A stretch of DNA of 64,000 nucleotides from Bacillus sp. FJAT-18017 (GTDB taxonomy: Bacteria > Bacillota > Bacilli > Bacillales > Cytobacillaceae), in the NCBI RefSeq assembly GCF_001278805.1, contig NZ_CP012602.1, positions 785,001-849,000 of the forward strand, read 5' to 3'. Under the pieces are notes generated by a model that was not told where the DNA came from, searched no databases, and saw only the letters and a program-made list of their open reading frames with translations. Both the position numbers and the translations under genes were made by a program. Numbering within the stretch: the stretch's first letter is position 1; every line of letters begins with the position of its first letter. Below, one piece after another: positions 49,385 to 59,340 of the stretch.

Positions 49385-52300
49385 ATGAAGAAAAAATGGT
49401 TCAGTATTCAATTTTTCGTTGCAGCACTGTTGCTTTTGTATCATTTTACGCTTCCACTTGGGGCAGTGCTGGCAGCAGAAAACAGCAGCATGCTGCCGCC
49501 TGCCAATCTGGCTTATCAAACGATCACACCCGATGATGGAAAGTTGACTTGGAATTCCGTATACGGAGCAACCGGTTATAAAGTATATGAAATCAAGGAT
49601 GGACAGCTTACTCTACTAGGAAGTACAACTGCAATAAGTTACAGCTTAAATGATCTTTCTGAAGGATTCTATAGATATGTTGTTTCCACTTTAACGAGTG
49701 AAGGGGAATCTGGACCTTCTGCGCCGGTGTCTGTAGAAATTATTTACCCTCAAATGCAGGCGCCTTCATCATTGAGCTCAACAATCCGAAATGGAAATGA
49801 TATTGTACTTAATTGGGGTGCATCCCAATATGCGCAAAAGTATAATATTTATCAAATTTTTGATTCAGGAGAAAGAACACTATTAACTTCAACTACCGGA
49901 ACAACCTACACTAAAGTAGATGCACCAGAAGGCATTTTTACATACTCTGTCTCTGCCGTTCACTCTCTCTACGGTGAATCCGCGGATACTTCTCCTATCA
50001 AAGCAGAAGTAACTTATCCAGTGATGAGCCAGCCTTCCAGCCTTTCGTTTACAATTACCAATGGAACGGATGTAAATTTAAAATGGCAGGCTGCAGCCTA
50101 TGCAACCAGCTATCGGATTTATCAGGATGTGGATGGCCAGCTGGAATTAAAAAAGACGGTTACTGGAACAAACGGCACGCTCACCAATCTTCCTCCCGGA
50201 GAGCATATTTTTAAAGTTTATTCGTTCAGTGACCGATTTGGCGAATCATCAGAAGGAACCCAGGTCGCTGTAACAGTGGGCTCCATAGTGATGACACCGC
50301 CTAATAACGCAACGTACAAAATTCAAAACATTAATGATGTTGTTCTTACTTGGGGGGCTGTCCCTTACGCTACCAGGTATAACATTTATGAACTGAAAGA
50401 CGGGGAGAAAACTCTAAAGAGTACAACAAGTAGCACAACAATTACCTACCCCATGCTTAAAGGCGGAAATTATCAATATGAGATTTATTCCTTTAGCGAC
50501 CGTTTTGGGGAGTCAGAAATAGGCTCTGAGGTGTCGTTTAGCATTGATACTGTTACTATGTCCGCACCAAAAGATGTCACCTATAAAATTCATAATGGAA
50601 ATGACATAGTTTTAAACTGGAGCATTGCGGAATATGCCACAAATTATAAAGTCTATCAACTAATAGACGGAAAAAAAGTATTAAAAACGACAGTATCCAG
50701 TCCGACTGCGACCTTTATTAATGCCCCAGCAGGAGAGAATCAGTATGAAATTTACTCCTTTAGCAGCAGGTTTGGAGAATCAGCAGAAGGAACAAGTACG
50801 ATAGTTTCTGTTGTTTATCCAAAGATGGTTCCTCCAGTAAGTGTTACCGGAACCACTATAAATCCAACAGCTCTGACGTTAAACTGGAGTTCTGTTGACT
50901 ATGCAACGAGCTATAAAGTTTACGAGATTGTTAATGGTCAAAAAATATTGAAAAACACTGTAACAAGTACAACCGTTTCCTACAATAATATGGGTCCAGG
51001 AACTTATAAATATGAGGTTTACGCTTATTCCACCCGCTTTGGCGAATCACAGCAAGGTAGTCCTGCAGAAGTAACTTTAAGCGGACAAGCACTTCCTGCA
51101 CCCGGCAATCCAACTTACAGTATAGCGAACGGAAATGATCTTACATTGAGATGGAGTTCGGTGCAATACGCCACTGGCTATAAAATTTATCAAATGATTG
51201 ATGGAGAACCTGTATTCATCAGGTCAGTTACAGGTACAAGTACAACATTAATAAATCAGCCGGAAGGGGAATTCACTTTCGTTGTTAAGGCTTATTCCAC
51301 CCTTTTAGGAGAGTCTCCGAACGGAGCGGATATAAATGGTGCCATCGTTTTCCCTGTTATGTTAAAACCATTGAATTTTGTATACAGCATCTCAAATGGA
51401 AATGATATAACGTTAAGATGGAACACAGTTTCTTATGCAAATAGTTATAAGATATATCGGATTGTTGATGGCGAAAGGGTTCTTGAAAGAACTGTGAATG
51501 GCACTTCTTCTGTATTTGCCAATATGCCTGAAGGAGTTTATCAATATGTTGTCCATTCCTACAGCGACCGCTTTGGCGAGTCTCCTGAAGCCAGCACGCT
51601 GCAGTTTAATTTAATCTTGCCAATCATGCAGGCTCCGTCAAATCTGGCAAAAACCATTTCTAACGGCAACGACATAGTCCTATCATGGAATTCTTCCGCA
51701 TACGCAAAGGAATATAGAGTCTATAAGATTATCGAAGGGGATAAAGTATTAGTAAAGACAGTAACTGGAACTTCGGTTTCATTTACAAATATGCCTGAAG
51801 GGGATTATCAGTATGTTGTCCATTCCTACAGCGACCGGTTTGGTGAGTCTCCAGTAGGCAGTGCGTTGGAGTTTAACTTTACCTGGCCAATCATGCAGGC
51901 ACCTGCCAATTTGGCAAAAACTATTCCTAACGGTAATGACATAGCCTTATCATGGAATTCTTCCACATACGCAAAAGAATATAAAGTCTATCAGATTGTC
52001 GATGGGGATAAAGTATTAATAAAGGAAACAACTGGGAAGTCAGTTTCATTTACGAATATGCCTGAGGGGGATTATCAGTATATTGTCCATTCCTACAGTG
52101 ACCGTTTTGGCGAGTCTCCGGTAGGCAGCCCATTGGAGTTTAATTTAACCTGGCCAATGATGCAGGCACCCGCCAATTTGGCTAAAACGATTCAAAATGG
52201 CAATGATATCACGCTAACGTGGAAACCATCAGCGTTTACAAAGGAGTATAAAATTTATCAGATAGAAAATGGAGAGAAGATTTTAAAAAGGACAATAACA

Positions 52301-54730
52301 GGCACCTCAACTTCATTTACGAATATGCCTGAAGGTGATTATCAGTATGTTGTCCATTCCTACAGTGACCGTTTTGGCGAATCTCCAGTCGGCAGCCCGC
52401 TGGATTTTAATCTAACCTGGCCCATCATGCAGGCTCCAACGGCCAATGGCAGTGTCTTTAATGTAAACAATATCACCCTTGCTTGGAAAGCTGTCTCGTT
52501 TGCAACTGAATATCGGGTTTATAAGGCGGATGGCGACAGTAAAGAATTAATTTATAAGGGAACCCAATTATCTTCTAGTATTTATAACTTGGCTGAGGAT
52601 ACTCATTCATTTGAAGTAACGGCATACAGCAGCCGTTTTGGTGAATCGGCACCATCCAGCCGTGTTGACCAGACGATTATCTATCCTATTATGGAATCAC
52701 CAACCGCTTCTTTAAGGCTATTAAGTCAAACAAGCGCGCGAATTTCATGGGATTTTGTTACGTATGCGAATGGGTACAACATTTACGAAATCATCGATGG
52801 AAAACCAGTACTTTTGGTTAAAAACGTGAATAATCTCTCTTACGATATTCAAAACCTTTCGTACGCAAATCATGAATATTATGTAACATCTTACAGTAAC
52901 TCGTTTGGAGAATCTAAACCGTCTGCCACGGTTTTGGCAAAATTAATAATCGACACAGAGGCACCGGAAACAAAAATTAATGCACCATCACAATGGGTTA
53001 ATCAAAATCAACTTCTTACTCTTCAGGCAACAGATAATGAAACGGGAGTAGCCAATACGTTATACTCCATAAATGACGGCCCTATTCAAAAAGGAACTTC
53101 TATCCTAATTGATCAAGAGGGTATTAATAAAATTCAGTTCAATTCAATCGATAAGGTCGGTAACCTGGAAGAAGTTAAAACAGTGTTTGTAAAAGTTGAT
53201 AAATCTGCCCCGGTAACTGAAATTAATACCATACCTGTATATGCGCAGTCTTTTACAGCGCAATTAACCAGAAATGATTCACTAAGCGGAGCAGAAAAAA
53301 CATATTATTCCATTAATGATTCGGAATTTGCAGAGGGGACTTCTTTCACAGTGGAAAAAGAAGGAATGAACAAGATTTCCTATTACTCTGTAGATGCAGC
53401 CGGGAATATGGAAGAGATAAAAACAAAAGAAGTAAATATCGATAAAACGTCTCCTGTAACTTCAGCAAACGTACCGGATACATGGGTAAACGAAGACGTA
53501 ACAGTAACACTTACAACAGAAGATGAATTAAGCGGAGCTGTAAAAACGTATTATTCAATCAACGGTTCGGAGTATACCGAAGGAACTTCCTTTACTGTGG
53601 AGGAAGAAGGGATCAATGAAATCTCCTATTACTCTGTTGATGCCGCCGGAAACAAGGAAGATGCAATAACAAAACAGGTTAAAATTGACAAAACAACACC
53701 TGCAACTGCCTCTGACGTACCTGAAGTCTGGATAAACGAAGACGTAACAGTAACACTTACAACAGAAGATGAATTAAGCGGAGCGGTAAAAACGTATTAT
53801 TCAATCAACGGTTCGGAGTATACCGAAGGAACTTCCTTTACTGTGGAGGAAGAAGGGATCAATGAAATCTCCTACTACTCAGTTGATGCCGCCGGAAACA
53901 AGGAAGATGCAATAACAAAACAGATTAAAATTGACAAAACCACACCTGTAACTGCCTCTGACGTACCTGAAGCCTGGGTAAACGAAGACGTTACAGTAAC
54001 ACTAACAACAGAAGATGAATTAAGCGGAGCTGTAAAAACGTATTATTCAATCAACGGTTCGGAGTATACCAAAGGAACTTCCTTTACTGTGGAGCAAGAA
54101 GGGATCAATGAAATCTCCTATTACTCAGTTGATGCAGTTGGAAACACTGAAGAAGTAAAAACAAAAGCAATTAAGATTGATAAAACAGTTCCAACCGTTT
54201 CCGTTTTATTGGACGGGGAATATCAGCTTGGCACAAGTTTTACATTGGATTATGATGCTTATGATTACCAATCAAGGATAGCTCAAGAAGTTGTCACACT
54301 TAATGGTCAAACTTATAAGTATGGTGATGTAATTACATTAGATCAGCCTGGTGAATATAAGCTTAAAGTTCAGGTTACAGATGGTTCCGGCTTATCTACC
54401 GTGGTGGAAAAAACATTCACGGTCTATATTGGGGTTGAACTTGAGGTGTTGCCGAAAGTAATTAAAGGCAACAAGGGAATCTTTACTGTTAAAGCTTCAC
54501 TACCTAAGACATATCAATCATCCTCATTTAATGTTTTATCTGTAACATTAAACGGAGTTTCCGCTGTAGCGGATAATAAAGGTTTAGAAAAACAAGCCGA
54601 AAAAGGTCATTTCAAATTCAATCGTGAAGAATTTGATTGGGTGACAGGACAAGTTAATCTTACCTTCCGTGGATATCTTAATAATGGTTTTTTAGTGATT
54701 GGTAATACTAACGTAGAAGTCAAGAAATAA
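49385..54730 (+). CDS. Giant secreted FN3/Ig-like repeat surface protein
   Basis: This 1781-residue protein has a signal peptide (cleavage near LAAENS, residue 32). Thirteen fibronectin-III-type repeats of 88-90 residues follow (about 36-1200; each has a TWxxxxYAxxYKVY strand and ends YSDRFGESPxG), then five OmpL47-like repeats of about 82 residues (1200-1600; KTYYSINGSEYTEGTSFTV, ISYYSVDAAGN), an Ig-like domain and a 100-residue C-terminal domain. There is no LPXTG, SLH or membrane anchor. The DNA of OmpL47 repeats 3-5 (about 53,470-54,170) is nearly identical, a recent amplification. The c-di-GMP riboswitch suggests a biofilm or adhesion role. Confidence 0.88.
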   Translation: MKKKWFSIQFFVAALLLLYHFTLPLGAVLAAENSSMLPPANLAYQTITPDDGKLTWNSVYGATGYKVYEIKDGQLTLLGSTTAISYSLNDLSEGFYRYVVSTLTSEGESGPSAPVSVEIIYPQMQAPSSLSSTIRNGNDIVLNWGASQYAQKYNIYQIFDSGERTLLTSTTGTTYTKVDAPEGIFTYSVSAVHSLYGESADTSPIKAEVTYPVMSQPSSLSFTITNGTDVNLKWQAAAYATSYRIYQDVDGQLELKKTVTGTNGTLTNLPPGEHIFKVYSFSDRFGESSEGTQVAVTVGSIVMTPPNNATYKIQNINDVVLTWGAVPYATRYNIYELKDGEKTLKSTTSSTTITYPMLKGGNYQYEIYSFSDRFGESEIGSEVSFSIDTVTMSAPKDVTYKIHNGNDIVLNWSIAEYATNYKVYQLIDGKKVLKTTVSSPTATFINAPAGENQYEIYSFSSRFGESAEGTSTIVSVVYPKMVPPVSVTGTTINPTALTLNWSSVDYATSYKVYEIVNGQKILKNTVTSTTVSYNNMGPGTYKYEVYAYSTRFGESQQGSPAEVTLSGQALPAPGNPTYSIANGNDLTLRWSSVQYATGYKIYQMIDGEPVFIRSVTGTSTTLINQPEGEFTFVVKAYSTLLGESPNGADINGAIVFPVMLKPLNFVYSISNGNDITLRWNTVSYANSYKIYRIVDGERVLERTVNGTSSVFANMPEGVYQYVVHSYSDRFGESPEASTLQFNLILPIMQAPSNLAKTISNGNDIVLSWNSSAYAKEYRVYKIIEGDKVLVKTVTGTSVSFTNMPEGDYQYVVHSYSDRFGESPVGSALEFNFTWPIMQAPANLAKTIPNGNDIALSWNSSTYAKEYKVYQIVDGDKVLIKETTGKSVSFTNMPEGDYQYIVHSYSDRFGESPVGSPLEFNLTWPMMQAPANLAKTIQNGNDITLTWKPSAFTKEYKIYQIENGEKILKRTITGTSTSFTNMPEGDYQYVVHSYSDRFGESPVGSPLDFNLTWPIMQAPTANGSVFNVNNITLAWKAVSFATEYRVYKADGDSKELIYKGTQLSSSIYNLAEDTHSFEVTAYSSRFGESAPSSRVDQTIIYPIMESPTASLRLLSQTSARISWDFVTYANGYNIYEIIDGKPVLLVKNVNNLSYDIQNLSYANHEYYVTSYSNSFGESKPSATVLAKLIIDTEAPETKINAPSQWVNQNQLLTLQATDNETGVANTLYSINDGPIQKGTSILIDQEGINKIQFNSIDKVGNLEEVKTVFVKVDKSAPVTEINTIPVYAQSFTAQLTRNDSLSGAEKTYYSINDSEFAEGTSFTVEKEGMNKISYYSVDAAGNMEEIKTKEVNIDKTSPVTSANVPDTWVNEDVTVTLTTEDELSGAVKTYYSINGSEYTEGTSFTVEEEGINEISYYSVDAAGNKEDAITKQVKIDKTTPATASDVPEVWINEDVTVTLTTEDELSGAVKTYYSINGSEYTEGTSFTVEEEGINEISYYSVDAAGNKEDAITKQIKIDKTTPVTASDVPEAWVNEDVTVTLTTEDELSGAVKTYYSINGSEYTKGTSFTVEQEGINEISYYSVDAVGNTEEVKTKAIKIDKTVPTVSVLLDGEYQLGTSFTLDYDAYDYQSRIAQEVVTLNGQTYKYGDVITLDQPGEYKLKVQVTDGSGLSTVVEKTFTVYIGVELEVLPKVIKGNKGIFTVKASLPKTYQSSSFNVLSVTLNGVSAVADNKGLEKQAEKGHFKFNREEFDWVTGQVNLTFRGYLNNGFLVIGNTNVEVKK

Positions 54731-54911
54731 ACCGAAGGAAATATCTTCACGATGCGGCTGCTGATAAACTAATAGGTTTATGCTTTAGTAGTTGGGAAAT
54801 TTATACTTGCGGATGGTTCTTCCATTTAAAGGATAAACAACAACGCGACTTTACTAATTAGTAGAAGAACTCTAGATGAAGAAATATTAAAGATACTAAC
54901 TTAATAGAGGG

Positions 54912-54955
54912 AAGAGGCTGACCCAAAGTAACCTTTTGGGGGCCTCTTTTTTGTG
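54912..54955 (+). terminator. Terminator downstream of the surface protein gene
   Basis: AGAGGCTGACCCAAA pairs imperfectly with TTTTGGGGGCCTCT and is followed by TTTTTT. It belongs with the GAGGCTGTCC hairpins at 46,042 and 58,343. Confidence 0.8.
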
Positions 54956-55442
54956 GATTAAAATGTACTAGTAGATTTCCTCCCCACTAAGGGAATCCTA
55001 AAATTTAATATCGTAGAGACAGGCGGATTTAGCCTGTAGCGTGGCGTTTTTTGCCTGTCACGAGGTAGTGGAAGTTGATTTCAGTAAGAAACCCCAGGAA
55101 GCTGGGATCACGACCTATAAGGTCGAATAAACCGTAAAAAAGTTGGAATATAGTCTTGAAGCGAACCCGAAGAATGAGGTAATTAAAAGGTCAAAATGAA
55201 CACTGGAGAAGGATCTTCTTCCAAGGAGAAAAGTCGCTAAACTAAAAGCTCTCATTAATGGAAGAAATAGTTATACCAAGAAAGTTACCAAGAGAGATAT
55301 CGAGACACCCTTCATGAAAATGATTTTGAGAATATATCATTGTTTCGGTAGGTGCAATCTACATGATAAGAATATGCGGCAGAATGGTGAGCACATTCCA
55401 CCACTTTATCTCGAAATTGAGATATGCTGAAATAGTAATAAG
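54956..55442. other. Gene-poor stretch, no feature recognised
   Basis: About 490 bases have no coherent frame. A small hairpin (ACGACC-TATA-AGGTCG region near 55,110) and short translated stretches with stops on all frames suggest decayed sequence. I cannot name its source. Confidence 0.4.
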
Positions 55443-55471
55443 TTAAACAAAACCGAAACGGCTTTGTTTAA
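55443..55471. promoter_or_regulatory. 29-bp perfect interrupted palindrome before the SDR gene
   Basis: TTAAACAAA-a-CCG-aaa-CGG-c-TTTGTTTAA is symmetrical on both sides of AAA, ending 26 bases before the SDR start. It is a candidate repressor operator or an attenuating hairpin close to the SD. Confidence 0.65.
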
Positions 55472-55497
55472 AAATATCTAACATGGAGGGATTAGGA

Positions 55498-56247
55498 ATG
55501 GCACGTTTAGAAAACAAAGTTGCGGTTGTAACTGGAAGCGGTTCCGGAATTGGAGCAGCTATCGCAAAGCGTTTTGCAGAAGAAGGAGCAAAAGTGGTGC
55601 TTGCCGATGTTAGCGACAAGGGAGTAACCCAAGTAAAGCAGGCAATCGAACAAGCTGGGGGTACAGCAGAGTTCATTATTGGTGATATCTCCAAAGAGGA
55701 GAATGCAAAGAAGATTAATGACTTTGCAGTTGAGAAATTCGGAAAGTTGGATATCCTGGTGAACAATGCTGGTTATGCAGGTCCAAGTGACCCGGCAGAA
55801 CAGTTCAACTCGGAGGAATTCGATAAGATTTTTAAGGTCAATGCATACGGAACGTTCTATATGGTCAAGCATGCGGTCAGCCACATGAAGGAAAACAAAG
55901 GCGGAAGCATTATCAACGTGGCGTCCAATAGCATCATGACAAGGACCGACTATCCGGGATATGCAGGTTCCAAAGGTGCGGTACGCACAATGTCGTACAC
56001 ATTCTCAAATATCCTTGCCAAGGATAAAATCCGCGTAAACACATTGATTCCTGGGACAACAAGGACACCAATGGTACAGGCTATTTTTGATGATGAGGAA
56101 CTGGCGAAAAAGTATATTGACACAATTCCGCTAGGTGAAGTAGTGGAGCCGGAAGATCTTGCAAATGGCGCGCTTTACCTCGCATCAGACGAAGCCCGCC
56201 GCGTTACTGGGACAGAACTGGTCGTCGACGCGGGAATGTCTTTATAA
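55498..56247 (+). CDS. Short-chain dehydrogenase/reductase (classical SDR)
   Basis: This 249-residue NAD(P)(H) oxidoreductase has cofactor motif TGSGSGIG (residues 14-21), NNAG (about 88-91), catalytic Ser in NVASNS and YAGSK (Tyr-x3-Lys) and a C-terminal VTGTELVVDAGMSL. Substrate is unknown; FabG-like or glucose-dehydrogenase-like members look similar. GGAGGG lies 7 nt before ATG 55,498, which is therefore favoured over ATG 55,483. A palindrome upstream suggests specific regulation. The stop is followed by a terminator. Confidence 0.92.
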   Translation: MARLENKVAVVTGSGSGIGAAIAKRFAEEGAKVVLADVSDKGVTQVKQAIEQAGGTAEFIIGDISKEENAKKINDFAVEKFGKLDILVNNAGYAGPSDPAEQFNSEEFDKIFKVNAYGTFYMVKHAVSHMKENKGGSIINVASNSIMTRTDYPGYAGSKGAVRTMSYTFSNILAKDKIRVNTLIPGTTRTPMVQAIFDDEELAKKYIDTIPLGEVVEPEDLANGALYLASDEARRVTGTELVVDAGMSL

Positions 56248-56284
56248 GTGATAGTATGACCTCTCCAAATAAATGATACCTTGA

Positions 56285-56317
56285 AGTCCACATCTACAGC
56301 AGGTGTGGACTATTTTT
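56285..56317 (+). terminator. Terminator of the SDR gene
   Basis: AGTCCACA (56,285-56,292) pairs with TGTGGACT (56,304-56,311), then ATTTTTG. Confidence 0.88.
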
Positions 56318-56374
56318 GTGCGGTAAGCATGTACTCTGAAAAAAATGTAATAACGAGAGCGCTCTTTTATTTTT

Positions 56375-56640
56375 CTAAAGTGCCTTAATTTTTTTAGCAA
56401 TAATGTCGGTTGCTTTTTTCGGATTTAACCGATATAAAAAGTCCATTATTTTCGCATCATTTCCGGCTAATACTCGGTATTTTTTATTTTCAATCGCTTT
56501 AATGATGATTGCAGCTGCTTCATTCGGGCTGAGCATCTTATAGGAATTGTTGCCAACAGCATCTCTATCTAGTTGGATTCCAGCATTTTGGACGATGTTC
56601 GTGTCGACTCCATATATCCGAAATTCTCGCCTTGCTATTC
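56375..56640 (-). pseudogene. C-terminal remnant of another SDR
   Basis: The minus strand reads TNIVQNAGIQLDRDA, then SYKMLSPNEAAAIIIKAIEN, KYRVLAGNDAKIMDFLYRLN and PKKATDIIAKKIKAL to a stop at 56,375, the usual tail of a class of bacterial SDRs. Sequence between the catalytic region and TNIV has been deleted, and no N-terminus exists. Confidence 0.8.
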
Positions 56641-56754
56641 CCGAAAATAGCTACATTCTGATTTAGCAATACAAACCGATTATCTAACCATCCAAGAGTA
56701 TTCAAAACATATCCTAAAGAATCTGCAAGCTAACTGAAGGCCTTCATTCATAGC

Positions 56755-56815
56755 TTAGAGAAACCAACGTAGTCGTAACCATCGTCTTTCCTGGTTGTAT
56801 CAAAATGAGGAAAAT
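56755..56815 (+). pseudogene. Short inverted SDR fragment
   Basis: The plus strand reads TNVVVTIVFPGCIK, the strand-loop that in SDRs directly precedes the TNI segment found on the opposite strand at 56,375-56,640. The fragment therefore appears to be a piece of the same gene, inverted. Confidence 0.5.
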
Positions 56816-56836
56816 ATATTTTGTTTTTAAAAAGTC

Positions 56837-57010
56837 CTATAATACACCACATACATAATAACGATGCTTTCGTTTACTTCCATCTTTGCGAGTAGAGGTA
56901 GTGATACCGTTAATAGAAAAATGGCGATTTCGTTTTGTTCGATATCCTGCTTTATTTAAGTAGTTGGCAACAAGAAGGCCGAATAAAAATCCACATAGCC
57001 AAACGAACCC
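56837..57010 (-). pseudogene. Serine-recombinase remnant
   Basis: The minus strand encodes LVANYLNKAGYRTKRNRHFS, then INGI joined directly to TRKDGSKRKHRYYVCGVL and a stop. Both halves resemble the recombinase domain and zinc-ribbon region of large serine recombinases, with the part between them deleted. It suggests a lost mobile element nearby. Confidence 0.55.
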
Positions 57011-57139
57011 GAACCGAAAGGAGAGATGCGTTGGCTAGTAGTACAAGAACGATTTTCATATGAATAGATTTTATTAGAGGTCATGAAGGCACATTCAAAT
57101 GAAGGACAACGATATTGGTTAACTTTTTATATAATATGG

Positions 57140-57922
57140 CTATTTCTTAAATTCCCTTTCCTCTCCATATCCCATCGTTACCACTTCGGTTTGTTGATAA
57201 TCGTTTAACAACTCTTTCAGGTCTTTATCTCTATCTATCATATAAGCCACTACGGGAAAGGCATTCAATAATTGATCAAGGGTCTCCGGTGATGTGGCAC
57301 TTTTTTTAGATGGAAATGTATGGCTTGGAATAACGTATTGAACTTCCAATAGGTGCTTTACTGCATAGGCTGCTTCTTTTGGTCCCATTGTAAAATGGCC
57401 TGATGAGGATAATATTGCAATCTCTGGATTATACACATCTTGAATCAACTTCATATCGTACATAAGAGCCGTATCCCCAGAATGGTAAACTGTATAATCA
57501 TTGTCAAAGTCAAAAATATAACCAGATGCCTCTCCCGCATATATTGGGGTTCCTTCTATCTCCCCGTATGAGGACGTATGTTTTGCTTGAACCATTGTGA
57601 CGTTAAGATCTTCGAAGGACACCGAACCACCTAGATTAATAGGAAGTACATTTTTAACGCCCTTTTGCAGAAGTATCATGGCCAAATCATATTGGGCAAC
57701 AACCATAATGTCAGGTTTGTTTTCCACTACCTTAGAAAGCCCACTTGTATGATCAAAATGTCCGTGTGTCAAAAATACACAATCAATAGCATTATAAAAA
57801 TCTTTATTATCTAGCTGTTGTGGAAATCCTGGATTTAAATCAATAAATGGATCTACGAGGTAATTTTTCCCCTCCTTACTTGTAAACATATACATTGCAT
57901 GACCAAGCCGTAATATTTTCAT
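57140..57922 (-). CDS. Metallo-beta-lactamase-fold hydrolase (UPF0173-like)
   Basis: This 260-residue enzyme has LGHAMYMF near its start, VDPFIDLNPGFP, metal motif FLTHGHFDHTSGL (HxHxDH, about residues 53-58), VYHSGDTAL with bridging Asp and the late His in IPSHTFPS. It resembles UPF0173/YtkL-type hydrolases of unknown substrate. GGGGGAG lies 9 nt before ATG 57,922. It is flanked by debris on both sides and transcribed alone. Confidence 0.9.
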   Translation of the reverse strand: MKILRLGHAMYMFTSKEGKNYLVDPFIDLNPGFPQQLDNKDFYNAIDCVFLTHGHFDHTSGLSKVVENKPDIMVVAQYDLAMILLQKGVKNVLPINLGGSVSFEDLNVTMVQAKHTSSYGEIEGTPIYAGEASGYIFDFDNDYTVYHSGDTALMYDMKLIQDVYNPEIAILSSSGHFTMGPKEAAYAVKHLLEVQYVIPSHTFPSKKSATSPETLDQLLNAFPVVAYMIDRDKDLKELLNDYQQTEVVTMGYGEEREFKK

Positions 57923-58257
57923 TACATTCTACTCCCCCTAATATTAGTAAAGTAAAACCACTATCATTCTATTCCTGACTTTCTAATTAATAAGTACGAA
58001 TTTACAAAATGTGATTATTGGCATTAATAAGTAATGAATATCTTACGAAGATCCAACAAGTATCAGTTGTTTTTAGCTGAGGTTTTGAGAGCAAAGCCTA
58101 GTGGTAATCACCTGCATGAGTATGTGCGGTTTTATTGATGCTTATGTTAAGAATTATATAGTTAATATAAAGTTTATTTTCTTTCTTGAGACCAGTATTT
58201 CTCAAACGGGTCACGTTTCTGGAATATTGGCGCAAAAGAAGCTGAGGAGGTTTAAAT
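57923..58257. other. Intergenic stretch, no gene recognised
   Basis: AT-rich with no conserved frame; it separates the hydrolase gene from a deaminase-like remnant. Confidence 0.4.
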
Positions 58258-58315
58258 GATGATAAGTGATTTAGATTTGAAGTACCTGCGACGTTGTGTC
58301 AATTCTATCTATTGA
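58258..58315 (+). pseudogene. N-terminal scrap of a nucleoside deaminase-like gene
   Basis: GAGGAGG stands before ATGATG and the frame reads MMISDLDLKYLRRCVNSIY then stops. The first fifteen residues resemble the start of bacterial nucleoside/guanine deaminases (DLKYLRRCVELA type); the rest is gone. Confidence 0.35.
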
Positions 58316-58342
58316 TTTCTTCTTATCTAATGTTGGAGCCTC

Positions 58343-58400
58343 TGAGGCTGTCCAAAAAGGTCGTTGAATAACGGCTCTTTTGGGACAGCCTTTCGTTTTT
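58343..58400 (+). terminator. GAGGCTGTCC-type terminator hairpin
   Basis: GAGGCTGTCCAAAA pairs with TTTTGGGACAGCC across about 22 bases and is followed by TTTTTTT. It is the third of this hairpin family. Confidence 0.75.
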
Positions 58401-58424
58401 TTGAGTTATTTAAAGCATTATTGG

Positions 58425-59289
58425 GTGCTCCCGGGTCCTGGTGGAGAACCTGGGCATCCGCAGTTCGAGCGCCATGCATCTCCGTCAAGGCTAGCCGTGA
58501 AGTGACCCTTTCTGGAAACTATGTCAGTTAGGCAACTGCCGTCAGCCCCGGCGGACAGGGCTACGGCATTGCTATCGAGGGTTCAAGGGACCAGCGTGAT
58601 ACAGATGCTGACAACGATTCCCGGCACAATGTTGTCATAGGCAATACCTTTGATGGCAGGCATTTGCGGCACGCCATCCTGCTCCAGTTTCCCACTCACA
58701 ACAATCTCGTGGCGGATAACACTATCGTCGGCAGCCTCCTCGACGCCATAGACCTGCACGGCGAGGGGTGAATACCTGAACGAAGTCCGGGACAACACGG
58801 TCATCGGCGGGGAGCGAGCAGGCATCGCGCTTGGCAATTCCGGCGGGTCCAAGAACAAGCACGACGCCTCAGGACCTGGAAACTGGGTGCACTCAAACGA
58901 TCTGGTTGGAAACCGTCAGGGAATCCTCATTATCCTGGGAACTCCTGACACTCTCATTGAGGACAACAGGATTACCGCCGGGGAGGATTCGAAGGCCGGT
59001 ATTGAGGTTCGCAATGCGCCGGGCACGAAATTGCAAGGTAACCATATCACTGGAGGGACTGAAGAGTTCTGGCCCATTCGGCTCAGTGAGGACCGCGGTA
59101 CTGATGGACGAGGGAAAGGAATCCCCTCAGGCATCAGGATTGAGGGCAACGTCATTCGACAGGCTGCAAACGGAATCAGGATCGATGCCGGGGAGGACCT
59201 CAGCATGGTCGAAAATGTCGTGGACGGCATCGACGGAGCAGAGCTGAGGGTGGCCGAAGGAATTAAGGTGAGCCGGTCGGCTAACTAAT
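58425..59289 (+). pseudogene. Degraded right-handed parallel beta-helix protein, GC-rich
   Basis: Successive frames encode beta-helix rungs: NLGIRSSSAMHL; then after a shift VKASREVTLSGNYVS and an in-frame TAG; GGQGYGIAIEGSRDQRDTD, HNVVIGNTFDGRHLRHAILL, DNTIVGSLLDAIDLHGEG; after one extra G near 58,768 EYLNEVRDNTVIGGERAGIAL, and GILIILGTPDTLIEDNRI, SGIRIEGNVIRQAANGIRID to a stop. At least two frameshifts and one stop, with no start or signal peptide. Base composition is clearly more GC-rich than the flanks, so it probably came from elsewhere. Confidence 0.8.
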
Positions 59290-59340
59290 TCAAATAAGTA
59301 ACACGATTAAAGCTATTTATTTTTTCTGATTAGTATCTGC

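Noticed and set aside
55200..55440. Coding remnant with TKRDIETPFMKM
   Set aside because: Frame is short, interrupted and not recognisable as any family.
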